Positions 8,062-16,899 of a DNA stretch of 59,943 nt are shown here, piece after piece. The translations under genes and the position numbers were made by a program. A model generated the notes under the pieces. That model did no database searches. It was given only the letters and a program-made list of their open reading frames with translations, and was not told the origin of the DNA. This DNA comes from Candidatus Dormiibacterota bacterium (GTDB lineage: Bacteria; Chloroflexota; Dormibacteria; CF-121). Each line of letters opens with the position of its first letter. Position 1 is the first letter of the stretch. Where the stretch lies: contig DASZZN010000040.1 in assembly GCA_035544955.1 (NCBI GenBank), forward strand, positions 1 through 59,943, in the 5' to 3' direction.

Positions 8062-8542
8062 CCGGGCGACGCTGGTCGCCGCTCTTTCCTCCGCGCTTCT
8101 CGACGAGCTCGATCCCTTCGATCGTCATCCAGCGGTCGGCGCTCTTGGCCATATCGACGACGGTCAACGCCGCCACCGCGACCGCCGTCAGCGCCTCCAT
8201 CTCGGCGCCTGTTTTTCCGTCGCAGCGCACCCGTGCCTCGATCCGCACGCCAGGCAGGTGAGGGTCTGGCACACAGTCCACATCGACCAGCGTTAGCAGC
8301 AGCGGGTGGCACATCGGGATCAGCTCGCTGGTGCGCTTGGCAGCCAGGATGCCGGCAATGCGAGCCGTGGCAACCACCTCGCCTTTGGGAAGGTTGCCGA
8401 GCATGATCGCCTGGAGCGCCCCCGCGCTCATTTTTACCGCGCCGCGCGCCCGGGCCTCGCGGCTGGTCACCTGCTTGTCACCGACGTCGACCATCCTCGC
8501 CTCGCCGCTCGGTTTTAGGTGGGTGAGCTTTTTGGCCGTCAC
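8045..8542 (-). CDS. moaC: Cyclic pyranopterin monophosphate synthase MoaC
   Basis: 165 aa covering the whole family. MoaC makes cyclic pyranopterin monophosphate from the MoaA product in molybdenum cofactor synthesis. Signatures seen: MVDVGDK with the following T-S-R-E-A-x-[30 protein letters not shown] (the family's most conserved block, carrying K and H of the active site), and [29 protein letters not shown]. It starts with a GTG overlapping the dinB stop (GTGA), so the two are co-transcribed from the dinB promoter; a link between cofactor synthesis and translesion synthesis is not obvious. Confidence 0.95.
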   Translation of the reverse strand: MTAKKLTHLKPSGEARMVDVGDKQVTSREARARGAVKMSAGALQAIMLGNLPKGEVVATARIAGILAAKRTSELIPMCHPLLLTLVDVDCVPDPHLPGVRIEARVRCDGKTGAEMEALTAVAVAALTVVDMAKSADRWMTIEGIELVEKRGGKSGDQRRPASSRS

Positions 8543-9744
8543 CGCAGCGCATCCAGGTCGTCGCGCCGGACGTCCTTCTGGTGCGGACGGGGGGCCGCGC
8601 CGCGAGCGATGACGTGGTCGCCGTAGCGGCCGCGCAGCTCATCGAGCTGCTCATCGAGCATGGCCAGGCGTGACGATCGCGATTCGAGCAGGCTCAGCTG
8701 CGTGGCGCCTTGCTCCAGGTTGCTGACGCCGGCTCCGATCAAGCGGATCGGTCGAGAGGGGTCGAGCTGTGTTTCCAGCAGCTGGCGGAGCGCCGCCGCC
8801 AGCTGGTCATCGCGGTCGGTGGGATGGGGCAGCGTCGCCTGCCGCGATTGGGTATCGAAGGGCTGGTATCGGATCTTCAGCACGATGGTCCTGGCTGAGA
8901 GGTGGTGTGAGCGCAGACTCTGCGCGACGTCCTGCAACAGAGCGAGGGCGGTTTCCCGCACCTTGGCGGCGTCGCTCACGTCGCGATCGAAGGTGACCTC
9001 ACGCGAGATGCTCTTCGGATCACCGGGCGGTAGCACCGGGCTCAGATCGATGCCCCGAGCGTGAGCGCCGAGCAGTCGGCCGTACTGGCCGAAGAGTTCG
9101 CCAAGCAGCGGGTCAGGGAGGGCGGCCAGGTCGCCGACGGTGCGAACCCCCATCCGTTCGAGGCGGAGTATCGACGCCGGCCCGCAGCCGGGCAGCCTGA
9201 CAAGCGGTAAAGGGGCGAGGAACGAGGCCTCACCGCCGGCCGGCACGACGACGAGGCCGCGCGGTTTGCGAAGCTCGGAGGCGACCTTGGCGACCAGCTT
9301 GCAACTGGCCACCCCGATGCTGAGATCGAGACCGCAGCGCGTCTTGACCTCGTCACGAAGGCGGACCGCCACCGTGCCCGGTGGGCCGAACAGCGCCTCC
9401 TCGCCGGTGAGGTCCAGGTAGGCCTCGTCCAGGGCGATCGGCTCGATGACCGGCGAATAACGATCGAGGATGGCAAAGACCGACTTTGACGCCTCGCGGT
9501 ACGCGGGAAAGTCGCAGGGAACGAAGACGGCGCCTGGACAGAGCCGTCGCGCCCGGCTGAGCGGCATGGCCGAACGGACGCCGAAGGGTCGGGCCTCGTA
9601 CGAGGCCGCGGCAACCACACCCCGCTCGCCCTCGACGCCGGCCCCGCCCACGATCACCGGCTTGCCGCGCAGCTCAGGGCGGCGCAACTGCTCGACCGAT
9701 GCGTAGAAGGCGTCGAGATCGACATGCATCACGACCCGCTGCAC
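8539..9744 (-). CDS. dinB: DNA polymerase IV (Y-family)
   Basis: 401-aa translesion polymerase. [15 protein letters not shown] near the N-terminus and [12 protein letters not shown] (about residues 101-112) carry the carboxylates that bind the catalytic metals, and the palm, thumb HhH ([17 protein letters not shown]) and little-finger domains follow in order. Near the C-terminus QLSLLE fits a beta-clamp-binding motif. The start is GTG 9744, because TAAGAT lies 6 nt upstream with no Shine-Dalgarno; ATG 9729, the usual family start, is the alternative. Two 11-bp tandem repeats lie upstream in the -35 region. Confidence 0.95.
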   Translation of the reverse strand: MQRVVMHVDLDAFYASVEQLRRPELRGKPVIVGGAGVEGERGVVAAASYEARPFGVRSAMPLSRARRLCPGAVFVPCDFPAYREASKSVFAILDRYSPVIEPIALDEAYLDLTGEEALFGPPGTVAVRLRDEVKTRCGLDLSIGVASCKLVAKVASELRKPRGLVVVPAGGEASFLAPLPLVRLPGCGPASILRLERMGVRTVGDLAALPDPLLGELFGQYGRLLGAHARGIDLSPVLPPGDPKSISREVTFDRDVSDAAKVRETALALLQDVAQSLRSHHLSARTIVLKIRYQPFDTQSRQATLPHPTDRDDQLAAALRQLLETQLDPSRPIRLIGAGVSNLEQGATQLSLLESRSSRLAMLDEQLDELRGRYGDHVIARGAAPRPHQKDVRRDDLDALR

Positions 9745-9750
9745 GGGCCT

Positions 9751-9787
9751 ATCTTAGGTGGGTGTAACAAGCGCGTGACAAGCGCGT
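9751..9787 (-). promoter_or_regulatory. dinB promoter with two 11-bp tandem repeats
   Basis: On the minus strand TAAGAT (9756-9751) is followed by 6 nt and the GTG of dinB. Upstream, AACAAGCGCGT (9766-9776) and GACAAGCGCGT (9777-9787) are adjacent, 10 of 11 identical and one helical turn apart. They cover the expected -35, so a regulator site is plausible; the repeats do not resemble the classical LexA box GAAC-N4-GTTC. Confidence 0.4.
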
Positions 9788-9815
9788 ATATGGCGTGTCG
9801 CGGCGAGATTGCGTT

Positions 9816-9823
9816 GCTATGAT
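9816..9823 (+). promoter_or_regulatory. Possible extended -10 for the 9947 gene
   Basis: TGCTATGAT (9815-9823 region) fits the TGnTANNNT extended -10; no good -35 is seen. The leader would be about 115 nt. Confidence 0.25.
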
Positions 9824-9946
9824 CCCGGGGCTGGCTAGGCCCGCCGGCGTCCCTGATTCCCGTCCCCTCTTCGGATCCAACGACAACCCCTCCTTCCGGC
9901 GGGCCGCGCTTCTCCTTAGCAAGGAAGGTCAGAGGCTGGCGTTGCC

Positions 9947-10702
9947 ATGGGGATGGGTCGCCTCATCACCCTGGGCGTCGCGGTCGCCTCTATCCTGCTG
10001 ATCTGGAAGGGCGGCGTCCTCAATTCGATGCTGCCGCAGCAGGCGGCCCCGCCTCTGGATCCCGGGCCGGTCATCAGCAAGAGCGGTGACGCGATGCAGG
10101 CCCTCAAGAGCGTTCACCTGTCGCTGAACGGCATCCTGGTCCTCAATGGCGTCGCGGGCGTCAAAGTCACCGGCTCCGGCGACCTCATCTATCCCCACAA
10201 AGAGAACCTCAGCCTCCAGCTGGAGATCCCGGCCGCGAATGGCCAGACCGCGATCGTCGCCATGAATGAGCGCATCGAGGGTGGCCACGACTTCGTCCAG
10301 ATCCCGAGCCAGGGCCCGGCCTGGAAGGACGTCACCGGGAACTCAAAGGGCCAGGTCGCGCCCGGGATGGATCCGATCGCAAACCTCGAGTTCGCCCATG
10401 CCTTTCGGGCGTCCGACGACCTGGGCGACATCACGATGGACCAGATCGCCATGCACCATTTCTCCCTGACCGTCGACCCCGGCAAGTACGTCGGTCAGCT
10501 CAAGGCCGATCCGAATAGCGGCGTAACCGCCCAGGACGAGGCGGTCCTGACCAACGCCGGCATCCAGGTCGAGGTCTGGATCTCGGCCAGCGACTCGCTC
10601 ATGCATCAGATGAAGATCGACATGAGCACCACCCAGTTCACGTGGACCCTGACCTATCACTTCTCGAACTTCGTGACCGGCGGCGGGTCGACCTCTACCT
10701 AG
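9947..10702 (+). CDS. LolA/LppX-like exported protein
   Basis: 251 aa with an N-terminal membrane segment (residues 5-25) and no lipobox cysteine, so it is either membrane anchored or secreted after cleavage. The body shows alternating strands with SGDLIYPHKENLSLQLEIPAANGQTAIVAMN and the final FTWTLTYHFSNF, a plan like LolA/LppX_LprAFG half-barrel lipid carriers. The match is by fold impression rather than a diagnostic motif. The window has a second, clearer member at 35680. ATG 9953 is an alternative start. Confidence 0.6.
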   Translation: MGMGRLITLGVAVASILLIWKGGVLNSMLPQQAAPPLDPGPVISKSGDAMQALKSVHLSLNGILVLNGVAGVKVTGSGDLIYPHKENLSLQLEIPAANGQTAIVAMNERIEGGHDFVQIPSQGPAWKDVTGNSKGQVAPGMDPIANLEFAHAFRASDDLGDITMDQIAMHHFSLTVDPGKYVGQLKADPNSGVTAQDEAVLTNAGIQVEVWISASDSLMHQMKIDMSTTQFTWTLTYHFSNFVTGGGSTST

Positions 10703-10717
10703 CGACGAAGCCTCCGG

Positions 10718-11014
10718 TCAGACGCCGACCTTCTCGCGCTCCCGCTCCCGCTCTTTTTCGGGCGGCCTGGGTGGGTGGGTGCCGTACTCACGAAGCTCGT
10801 CCTCGGTCAGGTGCCCGGCGGCGATCAGCAATTCGACGTACGTTACGCCCAGATGCGGCGCCGCCCGCCGGAGCACCCAGGGTGGCGGATTCTCCTTGTT
10901 CTTGTTGACGGCCTGGTAGAAGTAGATCTGGTTCAGGTCACAGCGGACCGCAAGCCGGTGCAGGGAGATGTTCTGCTCGCGACACTTGCGCTTCAGATAA
11001 TCGCGGAAGTCCAC
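10718..11014 (-). CDS. XRE-type helix-turn-helix regulator
   Basis: 98 aa from GTG 11014, chosen because GGAGG lies 12 nt upstream; an ATG at 11041 has no such site. Residues 3-65 form a Cro/C1-like helical DNA-binding domain (ISLHRLAVRCDLNQIYFYQAVN with the turn at C-D-L), then a segment ending LTEDELREYG. The C-terminal tail is a run of alternating Glu and Arg encoded by a CCGCTC-type tandem repeat on the plus strand. The domain is complete but divergent, and its targets are unknown. It converges with the LppX-like gene across 15 nt. Confidence 0.7.
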   Translation of the reverse strand: MDFRDYLKRKCREQNISLHRLAVRCDLNQIYFYQAVNKNKENPPPWVLRRAAPHLGVTYVELLIAAGHLTEDELREYGTHPPRPPEKEREREREKVGV

Positions 11015-11051
11015 CGCCCCACCTACCTCCAGAAAGCCCATCCGCGAAACA

Positions 11052-11840
11052 CTACTCGCGCGACGTGACCCCATTATAGGTATCGGCCTCGCGCGCCCTG
11101 GGGACAAGACGGGCGACGATCGCCGGCAGCTCACCGAGCCGCTGGATGACGAAATCCGCAACACCCGGGTCATCCTCCTGGCGCCATTCGCGCGTCAGCA
11201 CAGCCCGCATCCCCAACGCCTTGGGCCCCTGCACGTCCTCCAGCACCCGGTCGCCGACGAACAGCGTGCGGCCGGGGTCCGCGCCCAGCTTTTTCAACGC
11301 GTCAGCGTAAATTTTGGGGTGCGGTTTGCGTACGCCGACCTCGGAGGAGAAGGTCACCGCGTCGAAATAGTTCGCGAGACCCATCGCGACCAGCTGTTGC
11401 TTCATCAGGCGCGGCAGGTAGGCGGCGTTGGAGACGATTCCGAGTCGCAGTGGCTGTCCGCGCAGGGCCTCGAGCGTGCTTATGACGTCGGGGCCGACAT
11501 GGACGCTGCTCAGCCAGCCCTCCTGTTCCAGCTCCATGACCCGCTCGATCAATTCCGGCTCGAGCTCCAGGCCCAGTCCGCGTAACGCGGTGTCGTAAAC
11601 GGTCGCGATCTCGACCTCCTCGGCCCGGCCGGCCGCATAGTCGCGCTGGATCGCGTCGTCGACCGCCTTCGATACCTTCTCGATCAGGACGTGCGCCGCC
11701 GGCACGTCACGTTCTAGTTTGTCAGCCAGCAGCCGGTTGACCTTCTCGTAGGCCTCGACCAGCAGGGAGTGCGGCCGATCATCGAAGTAGATCAGCGTGT
11801 GTCCGTAGTCAAAGAGCACCGTCTCGATGGGTGCGCTCAC
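11052..11840 (-). CDS. HAD-superfamily phosphohydrolase
   Basis: 262 aa with all four HAD motifs: FDYGHT (motif I, nucleophile Asp), IVSNA (motif II), KPHPKIYADAL (motif III Lys) and FVGDRVLEDVQGP (motif IV acidic pair). The alpha-helical cap between motifs I and II (about residues 20-110) makes it a class I HAD of the YjjG/phosphoglycolate type. Substrate unknown. The GTG start at 11840 overlaps the nfo stop (GTGA), so it is the second gene of a nfo operon; a damage-repair or sugar-phosphate clean-up role is an inference. Confidence 0.85.
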   Translation of the reverse strand: MSAPIETVLFDYGHTLIYFDDRPHSLLVEAYEKVNRLLADKLERDVPAAHVLIEKVSKAVDDAIQRDYAAGRAEEVEIATVYDTALRGLGLELEPELIERVMELEQEGWLSSVHVGPDVISTLEALRGQPLRLGIVSNAAYLPRLMKQQLVAMGLANYFDAVTFSSEVGVRKPHPKIYADALKKLGADPGRTLFVGDRVLEDVQGPKALGMRAVLTREWRQEDDPGVADFVIQRLGELPAIVARLVPRAREADTYNGVTSRE

Positions 11841-12688
11841 AGGAGCGAACGCAGCGCGTCCAGATTCTCGCGTCCTTCCAACATCTCCTCCCCGGGCGTC
11901 TCGAGCACGAACGCGCAGTGGGCCAGCGGTTCGTAGTTGAGTAACGTCCGGAAGCCTTCGAGCCCGATGTTGCCCTTGCCGATGTTGACGTGCCGGTCGG
12001 CCTTGCCGCCGAGGGCGACAGTGGTGTCGTTGCAGTGGCAGGCCCGGATCCGTTCCGCGGGAAGGATGGAGGTGAGTTGATCCAGGGTGGTGCGCATCCC
12101 CTCGGCGCCGGCGACGTCGTGGCCCGAGGCGTAGGCGTGGGCGGTATCGAGGGTGACACCCAGCCGCGCGGCGTGCTGCGGTAACCGGCCGAGGATCTGG
12201 GCGAGATCCTCGAAGTTTGCCCCGACGTACGCGCCGCCGCCGGCCGAGGTTTCGAGCAGGCACATGCTCGAGCCGCCAGCCTTGCTGAGTACGTGGTCGA
12301 GCGTCGCCACGACACGATCGATCCCCGCTTGGGCGCCATCGCCCATGTGGCTCCCGACATGGGTGACCACATAGGCGCAGCCGTACACCTCGGCGCGCTC
12401 GAGTTCCGCAATAAGCGCCTCCCGTGACTTCTTCTGGAAGTTGGGGTTGGGGCTGGCCAGATTGATCAGGTACATGGCGTGTGACATGGCTGGTCGTACG
12501 TCCAACTCTTCGAGCGCTCGCTTGAACTGCGCCGTCGCCTGGGCGTCCACCGGTGCCGACCGCCAGGCACTCGGGTTGCCGGTAAAAATCTGGACGGCCT
12601 TGAGTTGCAGCGCCTTGATCGTCTCGACCGCCTTGTCCAGGCCACGGCCGGTGTGGATGTGCATGCCGATTCGTCGCTCCTTGGCCAT
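11837..12688 (-). CDS. nfo: Endonuclease IV (AP endonuclease)
   Basis: 283 aa, typical length. This Zn-dependent TIM-barrel enzyme cuts abasic sites in base-excision repair. Ligand-bearing segments are all present: MHIHTGRG, VTHVGSHMG, LLETSAGGG, LDTAHAYASGHD, RACHCNDTTVALGGKADRHVNIGKGNIG in two pieces, and VLETPG. The start is ATG 12688, with TAGAAT 8 nt upstream on the minus strand. It diverges from the MBL hydrolase gene; the two -10 elements lie within 26 bp of each other. Confidence 0.95.
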   Translation of the reverse strand: MAKERRIGMHIHTGRGLDKAVETIKALQLKAVQIFTGNPSAWRSAPVDAQATAQFKRALEELDVRPAMSHAMYLINLASPNPNFQKKSREALIAELERAEVYGCAYVVTHVGSHMGDGAQAGIDRVVATLDHVLSKAGGSSMCLLETSAGGGAYVGANFEDLAQILGRLPQHAARLGVTLDTAHAYASGHDVAGAEGMRTTLDQLTSILPAERIRACHCNDTTVALGGKADRHVNIGKGNIGLEGFRTLLNYEPLAHCAFVLETPGEEMLEGRENLDALRSLL

Positions 12689-12696
12689 CGCTCTCA

Positions 12697-12730
12697 ATTC
12701 TAGGTAGGGCCGGTGCGTAGACTGACTGCC
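12697..12730. promoter_or_regulatory. Divergent leaderless -10 pair
   Basis: TAGAAT on the minus strand (12702-12697) serves nfo with an 8-nt spacer; TAGACT on the plus strand (12718-12723) is 7 nt before GTG 12731 of the MBL gene. Neither gene has a Shine-Dalgarno. Confidence 0.45.
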
Positions 12731-13312
12731 GTGTACAAGCTCACGAGCTTCGCGGTGGGCCCCTACGACAACAACGTCTACCTGCTCAGTGATCCGAAAA
12801 GCAAGGAGGCCCTGTTGATCGACGCCGCCAACGACGCGCCGCGCATCATCAAGGAGCTCGAGGGTCTGCGGGTCACGCACATCCTCACCACGCATGGACA
12901 CGCCGACCATGTTCAGGCGCTGCAACCGGTACGAGAGCAGACCCACGCCCGCTTCAGCTGTCACGAGTCGGACGAGTCGATGATGCCGATCAAGGCCGAT
13001 CACCGCGTTCGTGACGGTGACCGTTTCCGTTTCGGCGAGTACGAACTGCTTGCCCTGCACACGCCCGGTCATACGCCAGGCAGCATCTGTTTGCTCAGCG
13101 GCGAGCACCTCTTTTCTGGCGACACGCTGTTCCCGGGCGGGCCGGGGAACACGGCGAATCCCTACGCCAGCTTTCCGACCATCATTGAGAGCATCCGCGG
13201 CAAGCTGTTCACGCTCCCGGACGAGACCCAGGTGCTGCCTGGCCATGGGAAGCCCACCACCATCGGCCACGAACGACCCCATCTCGACGAGTGGATCCAG
13301 CGCGGCTGGTAG
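12731..13312 (+). CDS. MBL-fold hydrolase (glyoxalase II-like)
   Basis: 193 aa. The metallo-beta-lactamase metal motif THGHADH, the later H in HTPGHTPGS, D in FSGDTLF and H in VLPGHGKPTTIG supply a complete di-metal site, and the overall size and order fit hydroxyacylglutathione hydrolase-like thioesterases, including bacterial forms that act on other thiols. GTG 12731 is preferred, since TAGACT sits 7 nt upstream; GTG 12713 would add six residues. It overlaps the reading frame used for the GH31 gene by 22 nt if that gene starts at 13291. Confidence 0.88.
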   Translation: MYKLTSFAVGPYDNNVYLLSDPKSKEALLIDAANDAPRIIKELEGLRVTHILTTHGHADHVQALQPVREQTHARFSCHESDESMMPIKADHRVRDGDRFRFGEYELLALHTPGHTPGSICLLSGEHLFSGDTLFPGGPGNTANPYASFPTIIESIRGKLFTLPDETQVLPGHGKPTTIGHERPHLDEWIQRGW

Positions 13313-15573
13313 CGGCCCGGCCCGCCCGGCCTGCGAGTGACTTTGCGCCACGCGACCCCCGAGCGATCGTGCGCGTGCGTAGCGTGCGGGCACGCCGCGA
13401 TCGGGTCGAGGTGGCGGCGGAGGACGACCGTGGCGCGCTGATCCCCATCGAGATCCGGCCGGTGGCGCCGAACATCGTACGGCTCCATTTTGGGGCCGGA
13501 GCGACCCGCCCATCCCGATTGCTCGTGGACGATGCGCCGTTCGCCACCGACTGGAAGATGGATGAAAGAGCCGACGGGTGGTCCGTCGCAACATCGGCGC
13601 TGACGCTGGAGGTGGATCGCGCTCCGTTCCGGATCCGCGTGAAGGACGCGGCGGGCACGGTGCGCTTTGAGGACGAACCAAACGATCGCGATATCCGCGG
13701 TGGCTACCACCATTTTCCGACCGGGCATGCGCGTGGGTTGCGGTGGTTGACGGCGGGACTCAAGCCGGATGAGGCGCTCTTCGGCCTGGGCGAGCACTTC
13801 GGCGCGCTGAACCGGCGCGGACAGGTATTCGCGTCCTGGACGGTCGATGCGTTCGGCGTCCGCAGCGACCGGGCTTACAAGAACGTCCCGCTGCTCCTGA
13901 GCTCCGAGGGTTATGGCGTCTACTTCGACATGACCGGACCTCTCTATTACGACCTCGGCCAGGCATCGGTCGCCGCCTGGCAGGCCACCGCCCGCGCCGA
14001 TCACCTGCGTGCCTACTTGATCGTGGGCGACGGGATTGCGCCGATGATGCACGCCTACCATCGGCTGACCGGCGCACCAACGGTGCCGCCGGATTGGTCC
14101 TTCGGTTTCTGGATCAGCCGCTGGGGCTATCGCAACCGCGACGAGGTGATGCAGGTCGCCCGCCGGATGCGAGAGGAACGCGTCCCCTGCGACGTCATCC
14201 ACATCGACCCCTACTGGATGCGCTACCACGAAGGGCACCACGGCGACCTGGAGTGGGACGAGTCAGCTTTCCCCGATCCGAAAGGGATGATCGCCGAGTT
14301 GAACGCGCTTGGATTCCGCCTCAGCCTCTGGGAGAGCCCCTACGTGCCCCTCGACTCCGAGATGCGAGCCGAAGGCGAGCAGAAGGGCTTCTTGTTGATG
14401 GCCAAGGATGGAAGCGGCCCAGCCCTCGTCCATGGCTTCGCCAAGCCGAGCGCGGCCGTCGATTTCACGAACCCCGACGCCGTGGAGTGGTTCAAGGCGA
14501 AGAACCGGCGGCTGCTGGAGATGGGCGTCGCGGTGCTCAAGACCGACTTTGCAGAGGACATGCCCGAAGACGCTGTGCCTTACGACGGCACGGCAGCCGA
14601 GCAGCTGCACAACTTATATCCACTCCTCTACCAGCAAGCCGTCTTCGAGGTCACGAAAGAGGTCCACGGCTACGGCCTCATCTGGGGGCGTTCGGGCTAT
14701 GCCGGATCGCAGCGATACCCGGTGCACTGGGGTGGTGATCCGGGCTGCACCTTCGACGATATGGCAGCGAGCCTGCGCGGCGCGCTGAGCTGGATCCTGT
14801 CGGGAGCGGCCTTCGCCAGCTTCGACATGGGTGGTTTCTTTGGGATTCCGACGCTGACCGACCCGCCCAGCCCCGAACTCTACGTGCGATGGTCACAGAT
14901 GGGCTTGCTGTTCTCCCACGCGCGGGCTCATGGCCATACCGCGCCACGCGAACCCTGGGCCTACGGCGAGCCCGCGCTTTCGATCTTCCGGCGGTATGCG
15001 CAGCTGCGCTACCGGCTGCTTCCGTACTTGTATGCGGCGGCGCGTCGCGTCGGTGGAGGCGTGCCACTGGCACGGCCGTTGGTCTACGACTATCCATTGA
15101 ATCCAGCCACGCACCACATCGATGACGAATACATGCTGGGACCCGACCTCCTGGTCGCACCCATGTTCAAACCTCGCGGCTCGCGCGAGATCTACTTACC
15201 CAATGGTGGCTGGTACGACTTCTGGAACGATCAGCGGTTCGACGGGGCACGCTGGATCACCTACGACGCTGAGCTTGAAACGCTTCCGCTGTTCGTGCGG
15301 GCCGGCGCCGTGCTGCCAATGGGACCCGACCTCCAGTACGCGAACGAGCGAAGCTGGGATCCGCTCAGCTTCGAGGTCTATCTGGGCGTCGATGGCGTGA
15401 CCGAGATGGAGTTGACCGACGGCCACCGCCGGCTCCACTTCACGTCGACCGTCGGCCGGGAGTATCTGCGGCTGGAGGGTGGCCCTCTCGAGTACGCGGC
15501 CACGGTTCGTGTGCACCGGCGCGGCGGGCCACCGGTCGATGGCCGTCTCGGACAAACGATTGAACTCAGCTAA
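13291..15573 (+). CDS. GH31 alpha-glycosidase, YicI/alpha-xylosidase-like
   Basis: 760 aa, full length. It has the GH31 N-terminal beta-sandwich, then the (beta/alpha)8 barrel: WSFGFWISRWGYRNRDEV, the nucleophile region VAVLKTDFAED (K-T-D-F is typical of alpha-xylosidase YicI, where alpha-glucosidases have D-x-N-E) and the acid-base region FPVHWGGD-like YPVHWGGD, then the C-terminal beta domains starting with LPLFVRAGAVLPMGPD. Xyloglucan- or isoprimeverose-type oligosaccharides are the likely substrates. No signal peptide, so it acts in the cytoplasm. GTG 13369 is an alternative start without overlap of the preceding gene. A hairpin with a T run follows the stop. Confidence 0.9.
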   Translation: MDPARLVAARPARPASDFAPRDPRAIVRVRSVRARRDRVEVAAEDDRGALIPIEIRPVAPNIVRLHFGAGATRPSRLLVDDAPFATDWKMDERADGWSVATSALTLEVDRAPFRIRVKDAAGTVRFEDEPNDRDIRGGYHHFPTGHARGLRWLTAGLKPDEALFGLGEHFGALNRRGQVFASWTVDAFGVRSDRAYKNVPLLLSSEGYGVYFDMTGPLYYDLGQASVAAWQATARADHLRAYLIVGDGIAPMMHAYHRLTGAPTVPPDWSFGFWISRWGYRNRDEVMQVARRMREERVPCDVIHIDPYWMRYHEGHHGDLEWDESAFPDPKGMIAELNALGFRLSLWESPYVPLDSEMRAEGEQKGFLLMAKDGSGPALVHGFAKPSAAVDFTNPDAVEWFKAKNRRLLEMGVAVLKTDFAEDMPEDAVPYDGTAAEQLHNLYPLLYQQAVFEVTKEVHGYGLIWGRSGYAGSQRYPVHWGGDPGCTFDDMAASLRGALSWILSGAAFASFDMGGFFGIPTLTDPPSPELYVRWSQMGLLFSHARAHGHTAPREPWAYGEPALSIFRRYAQLRYRLLPYLYAAARRVGGGVPLARPLVYDYPLNPATHHIDDEYMLGPDLLVAPMFKPRGSREIYLPNGGWYDFWNDQRFDGARWITYDAELETLPLFVRAGAVLPMGPDLQYANERSWDPLSFEVYLGVDGVTEMELTDGHRRLHFTSTVGREYLRLEGGPLEYAATVRVHRRGGPPVDGRLGQTIELS

Positions 15574-15615
15574 GTCTGCTATGCGGCGTGGCTGAGTGAA
15601 CTGGTCAGAATAGTC

Positions 15616-15649
15616 GGCCCTTGATTGAAGGCGATGGCTGGGCCAACTG
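15616..15649 (+). repeat. Imperfect direct repeat, copy 1
   Basis: A 34-nt stretch whose core GAAGGCGATGGCTGGGCC, plus AACTG, matches 19 of 23 positions with a second copy at 16825-16858. The two copies bracket the orphan membrane gene. Confidence 0.4.
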
Positions 15650-15653
15650 ATCA

Positions 15654-15683
15654 GGGTTGGCAACTCTGCTAGCCCGTCTTTTT
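15654..15683 (+). terminator. Rho-independent terminator after the GH31 gene
   Basis: GGGTTGGC and GCTAGCCC pair over 8 bp (two G-U pairs) around the loop AACTCT, followed by GTCTTTTT. It touches the stop of the convergent gene. Confidence 0.55.
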
Positions 15684-16761
15684 ATGGTGAAGAGCTGGCC
15701 GCGCTGGATGGCTGCGCGGCCCGGAAAGTCAGATTCAGGCGAAGCGTTGCTCCACTCTCAACAGTGATCACGCGCGGATTAGTAGTCAGCACATAGCCCG
15801 AGTCATTCCAAATCGTGTATGTGCCGGGAGGGAGGGGGATGGTGTAGTTGCCTGAGTCATCCGTCGTCACTTCAAAGACGAGGCGAGTCGAAGCGGCCTG
15901 GAAGCCAACGTGCTCGCGCTTGAGCGGAAAACTGTAGCAGTTGACCGGTGAACTGCCCGAACAACCCGCATAGCTGACGTAGCCACGCACCGTGCCTTCG
16001 GAAGGACACTGGTCCGGCGCCGTGACCGCGGCTCCGAGGGGTACCTGCACGGTCGCCAACGTTGGGTGATCCCAGTCGCCGTCGCAAGCCTGAGCATAGC
16101 GGTACGTGCCCGGATTCACAGTACCGGTGATCCAGTCAGTCCCATTCCTGTGCAGCCGGGCACCCACGTCCTCTCCGCCGGGCACCCGAATCACCGAACC
16201 GGCTGAGGCGGGAATGGTCAGGACCCCCTCGAGATGCAGCGCCGGCGCCGGCGGTACGGTCGGCGGGAGGGCGTAGGTGGCGGCGTAGCCGATCAGGACC
16301 ACGATGCCTCCCGTGGCGCATGCCGCAAGTGGTGTCGGCGGTCGGACGATCGCGATGAGCAGGAGAAGAGTCGACCCGGCGGTTGCCGCCGCGATCACCG
16401 CGTAATAAGGAACCGGATCGGGTTGCCAGAACGCCAGCGCCCCGGTGACGATGGCGCCCAGGGTGTTGACGAGGAGGAAGATTGGAGCGCGCCGGCCACG
16501 CGGCAGTCCTGGACGCAACGCGAAAACCAGGGCTGGAATGCCGAATAGCAGCGCCGGGCCCAGCAGGATGGCGACCGCCCCAATCCCGTAATAGAGGACG
16601 ATCGCGCCGTAGGCGATGGCAATCACGATGACGACCGCCCACAGTCCCAGGCCCTCGGCCAGCAGCAGAAGGCGGATGCTGACGCTGAGCCACCACGGGA
16701 AGCGATCATTAAGTGACGGCGACCGGAACCTGCCGTGCATCCACAACACCAAAGCGTTCAC
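15682..16761 (-). CDS. Orphan membrane protein with C-terminal carboxypeptidase-regulatory-like domain
   Basis: 359 aa from a GTG start. Residues about 25-175 hold five or six hydrophobic spans; a periplasmic/extracellular part follows with a segment DDSGNYTIPLPPGTYTIWNDSGYV, the usual look of a carboxypeptidase-regulatory or CNA-B-like beta-sandwich. Two cysteine-containing turns (GCSGSSPVNCYS) may form a disulfide. GC3 is lower than in the flanking genes, and imperfect direct repeats bracket it, so acquisition by insertion is possible. No family recognised. Confidence 0.7.
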   Translation of the reverse strand: MNALVLWMHGRFRSPSLNDRFPWWLSVSIRLLLLAEGLGLWAVVIVIAIAYGAIVLYYGIGAVAILLGPALLFGIPALVFALRPGLPRGRRAPIFLLVNTLGAIVTGALAFWQPDPVPYYAVIAAATAGSTLLLLIAIVRPPTPLAACATGGIVVLIGYAATYALPPTVPPAPALHLEGVLTIPASAGSVIRVPGGEDVGARLHRNGTDWITGTVNPGTYRYAQACDGDWDHPTLATVQVPLGAAVTAPDQCPSEGTVRGYVSYAGCSGSSPVNCYSFPLKREHVGFQAASTRLVFEVTTDDSGNYTIPLPPGTYTIWNDSGYVLTTNPRVITVESGATLRLNLTFRAAQPSSAASSSP

Positions 16762-16824
16762 TGTCTGAAAAAACGGGGATCAGGCCCACTTCATGTGGCC
16801 GGACGGTGATGAGCTCGAGGCGAG

Positions 16825-16858
16825 GCCCTCAGGGTGAAGGCCGTTGCTGGGCCGACTG
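16825..16858 (+). repeat. Imperfect direct repeat, copy 2, beside a tRNA-3'-end-like sequence
   Basis: Second copy of the 15616 repeat. On the minus strand the adjacent bases read GGGGTTCGAATCCAG, the T-loop consensus of a tRNA, but no complete cloverleaf can be drawn. Confidence 0.4.
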
Positions 16859-16899
16859 GATTCGAACCCCCAGAGTGACGACCGGGACCACCTGCGGGG

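Noticed and set aside
11841-13681. Long upstream extensions of the HAD and nfo reading frames
   Set aside because: They run through neighbouring genes with shadow-type composition; family homology begins at the assigned starts.
15585-15652. tRNA-Ser/Leu-like string with GTGGCTGAGTG resembling a D arm
   Set aside because: No matching acceptor strand or T-arm; the downstream part forms a terminator instead.
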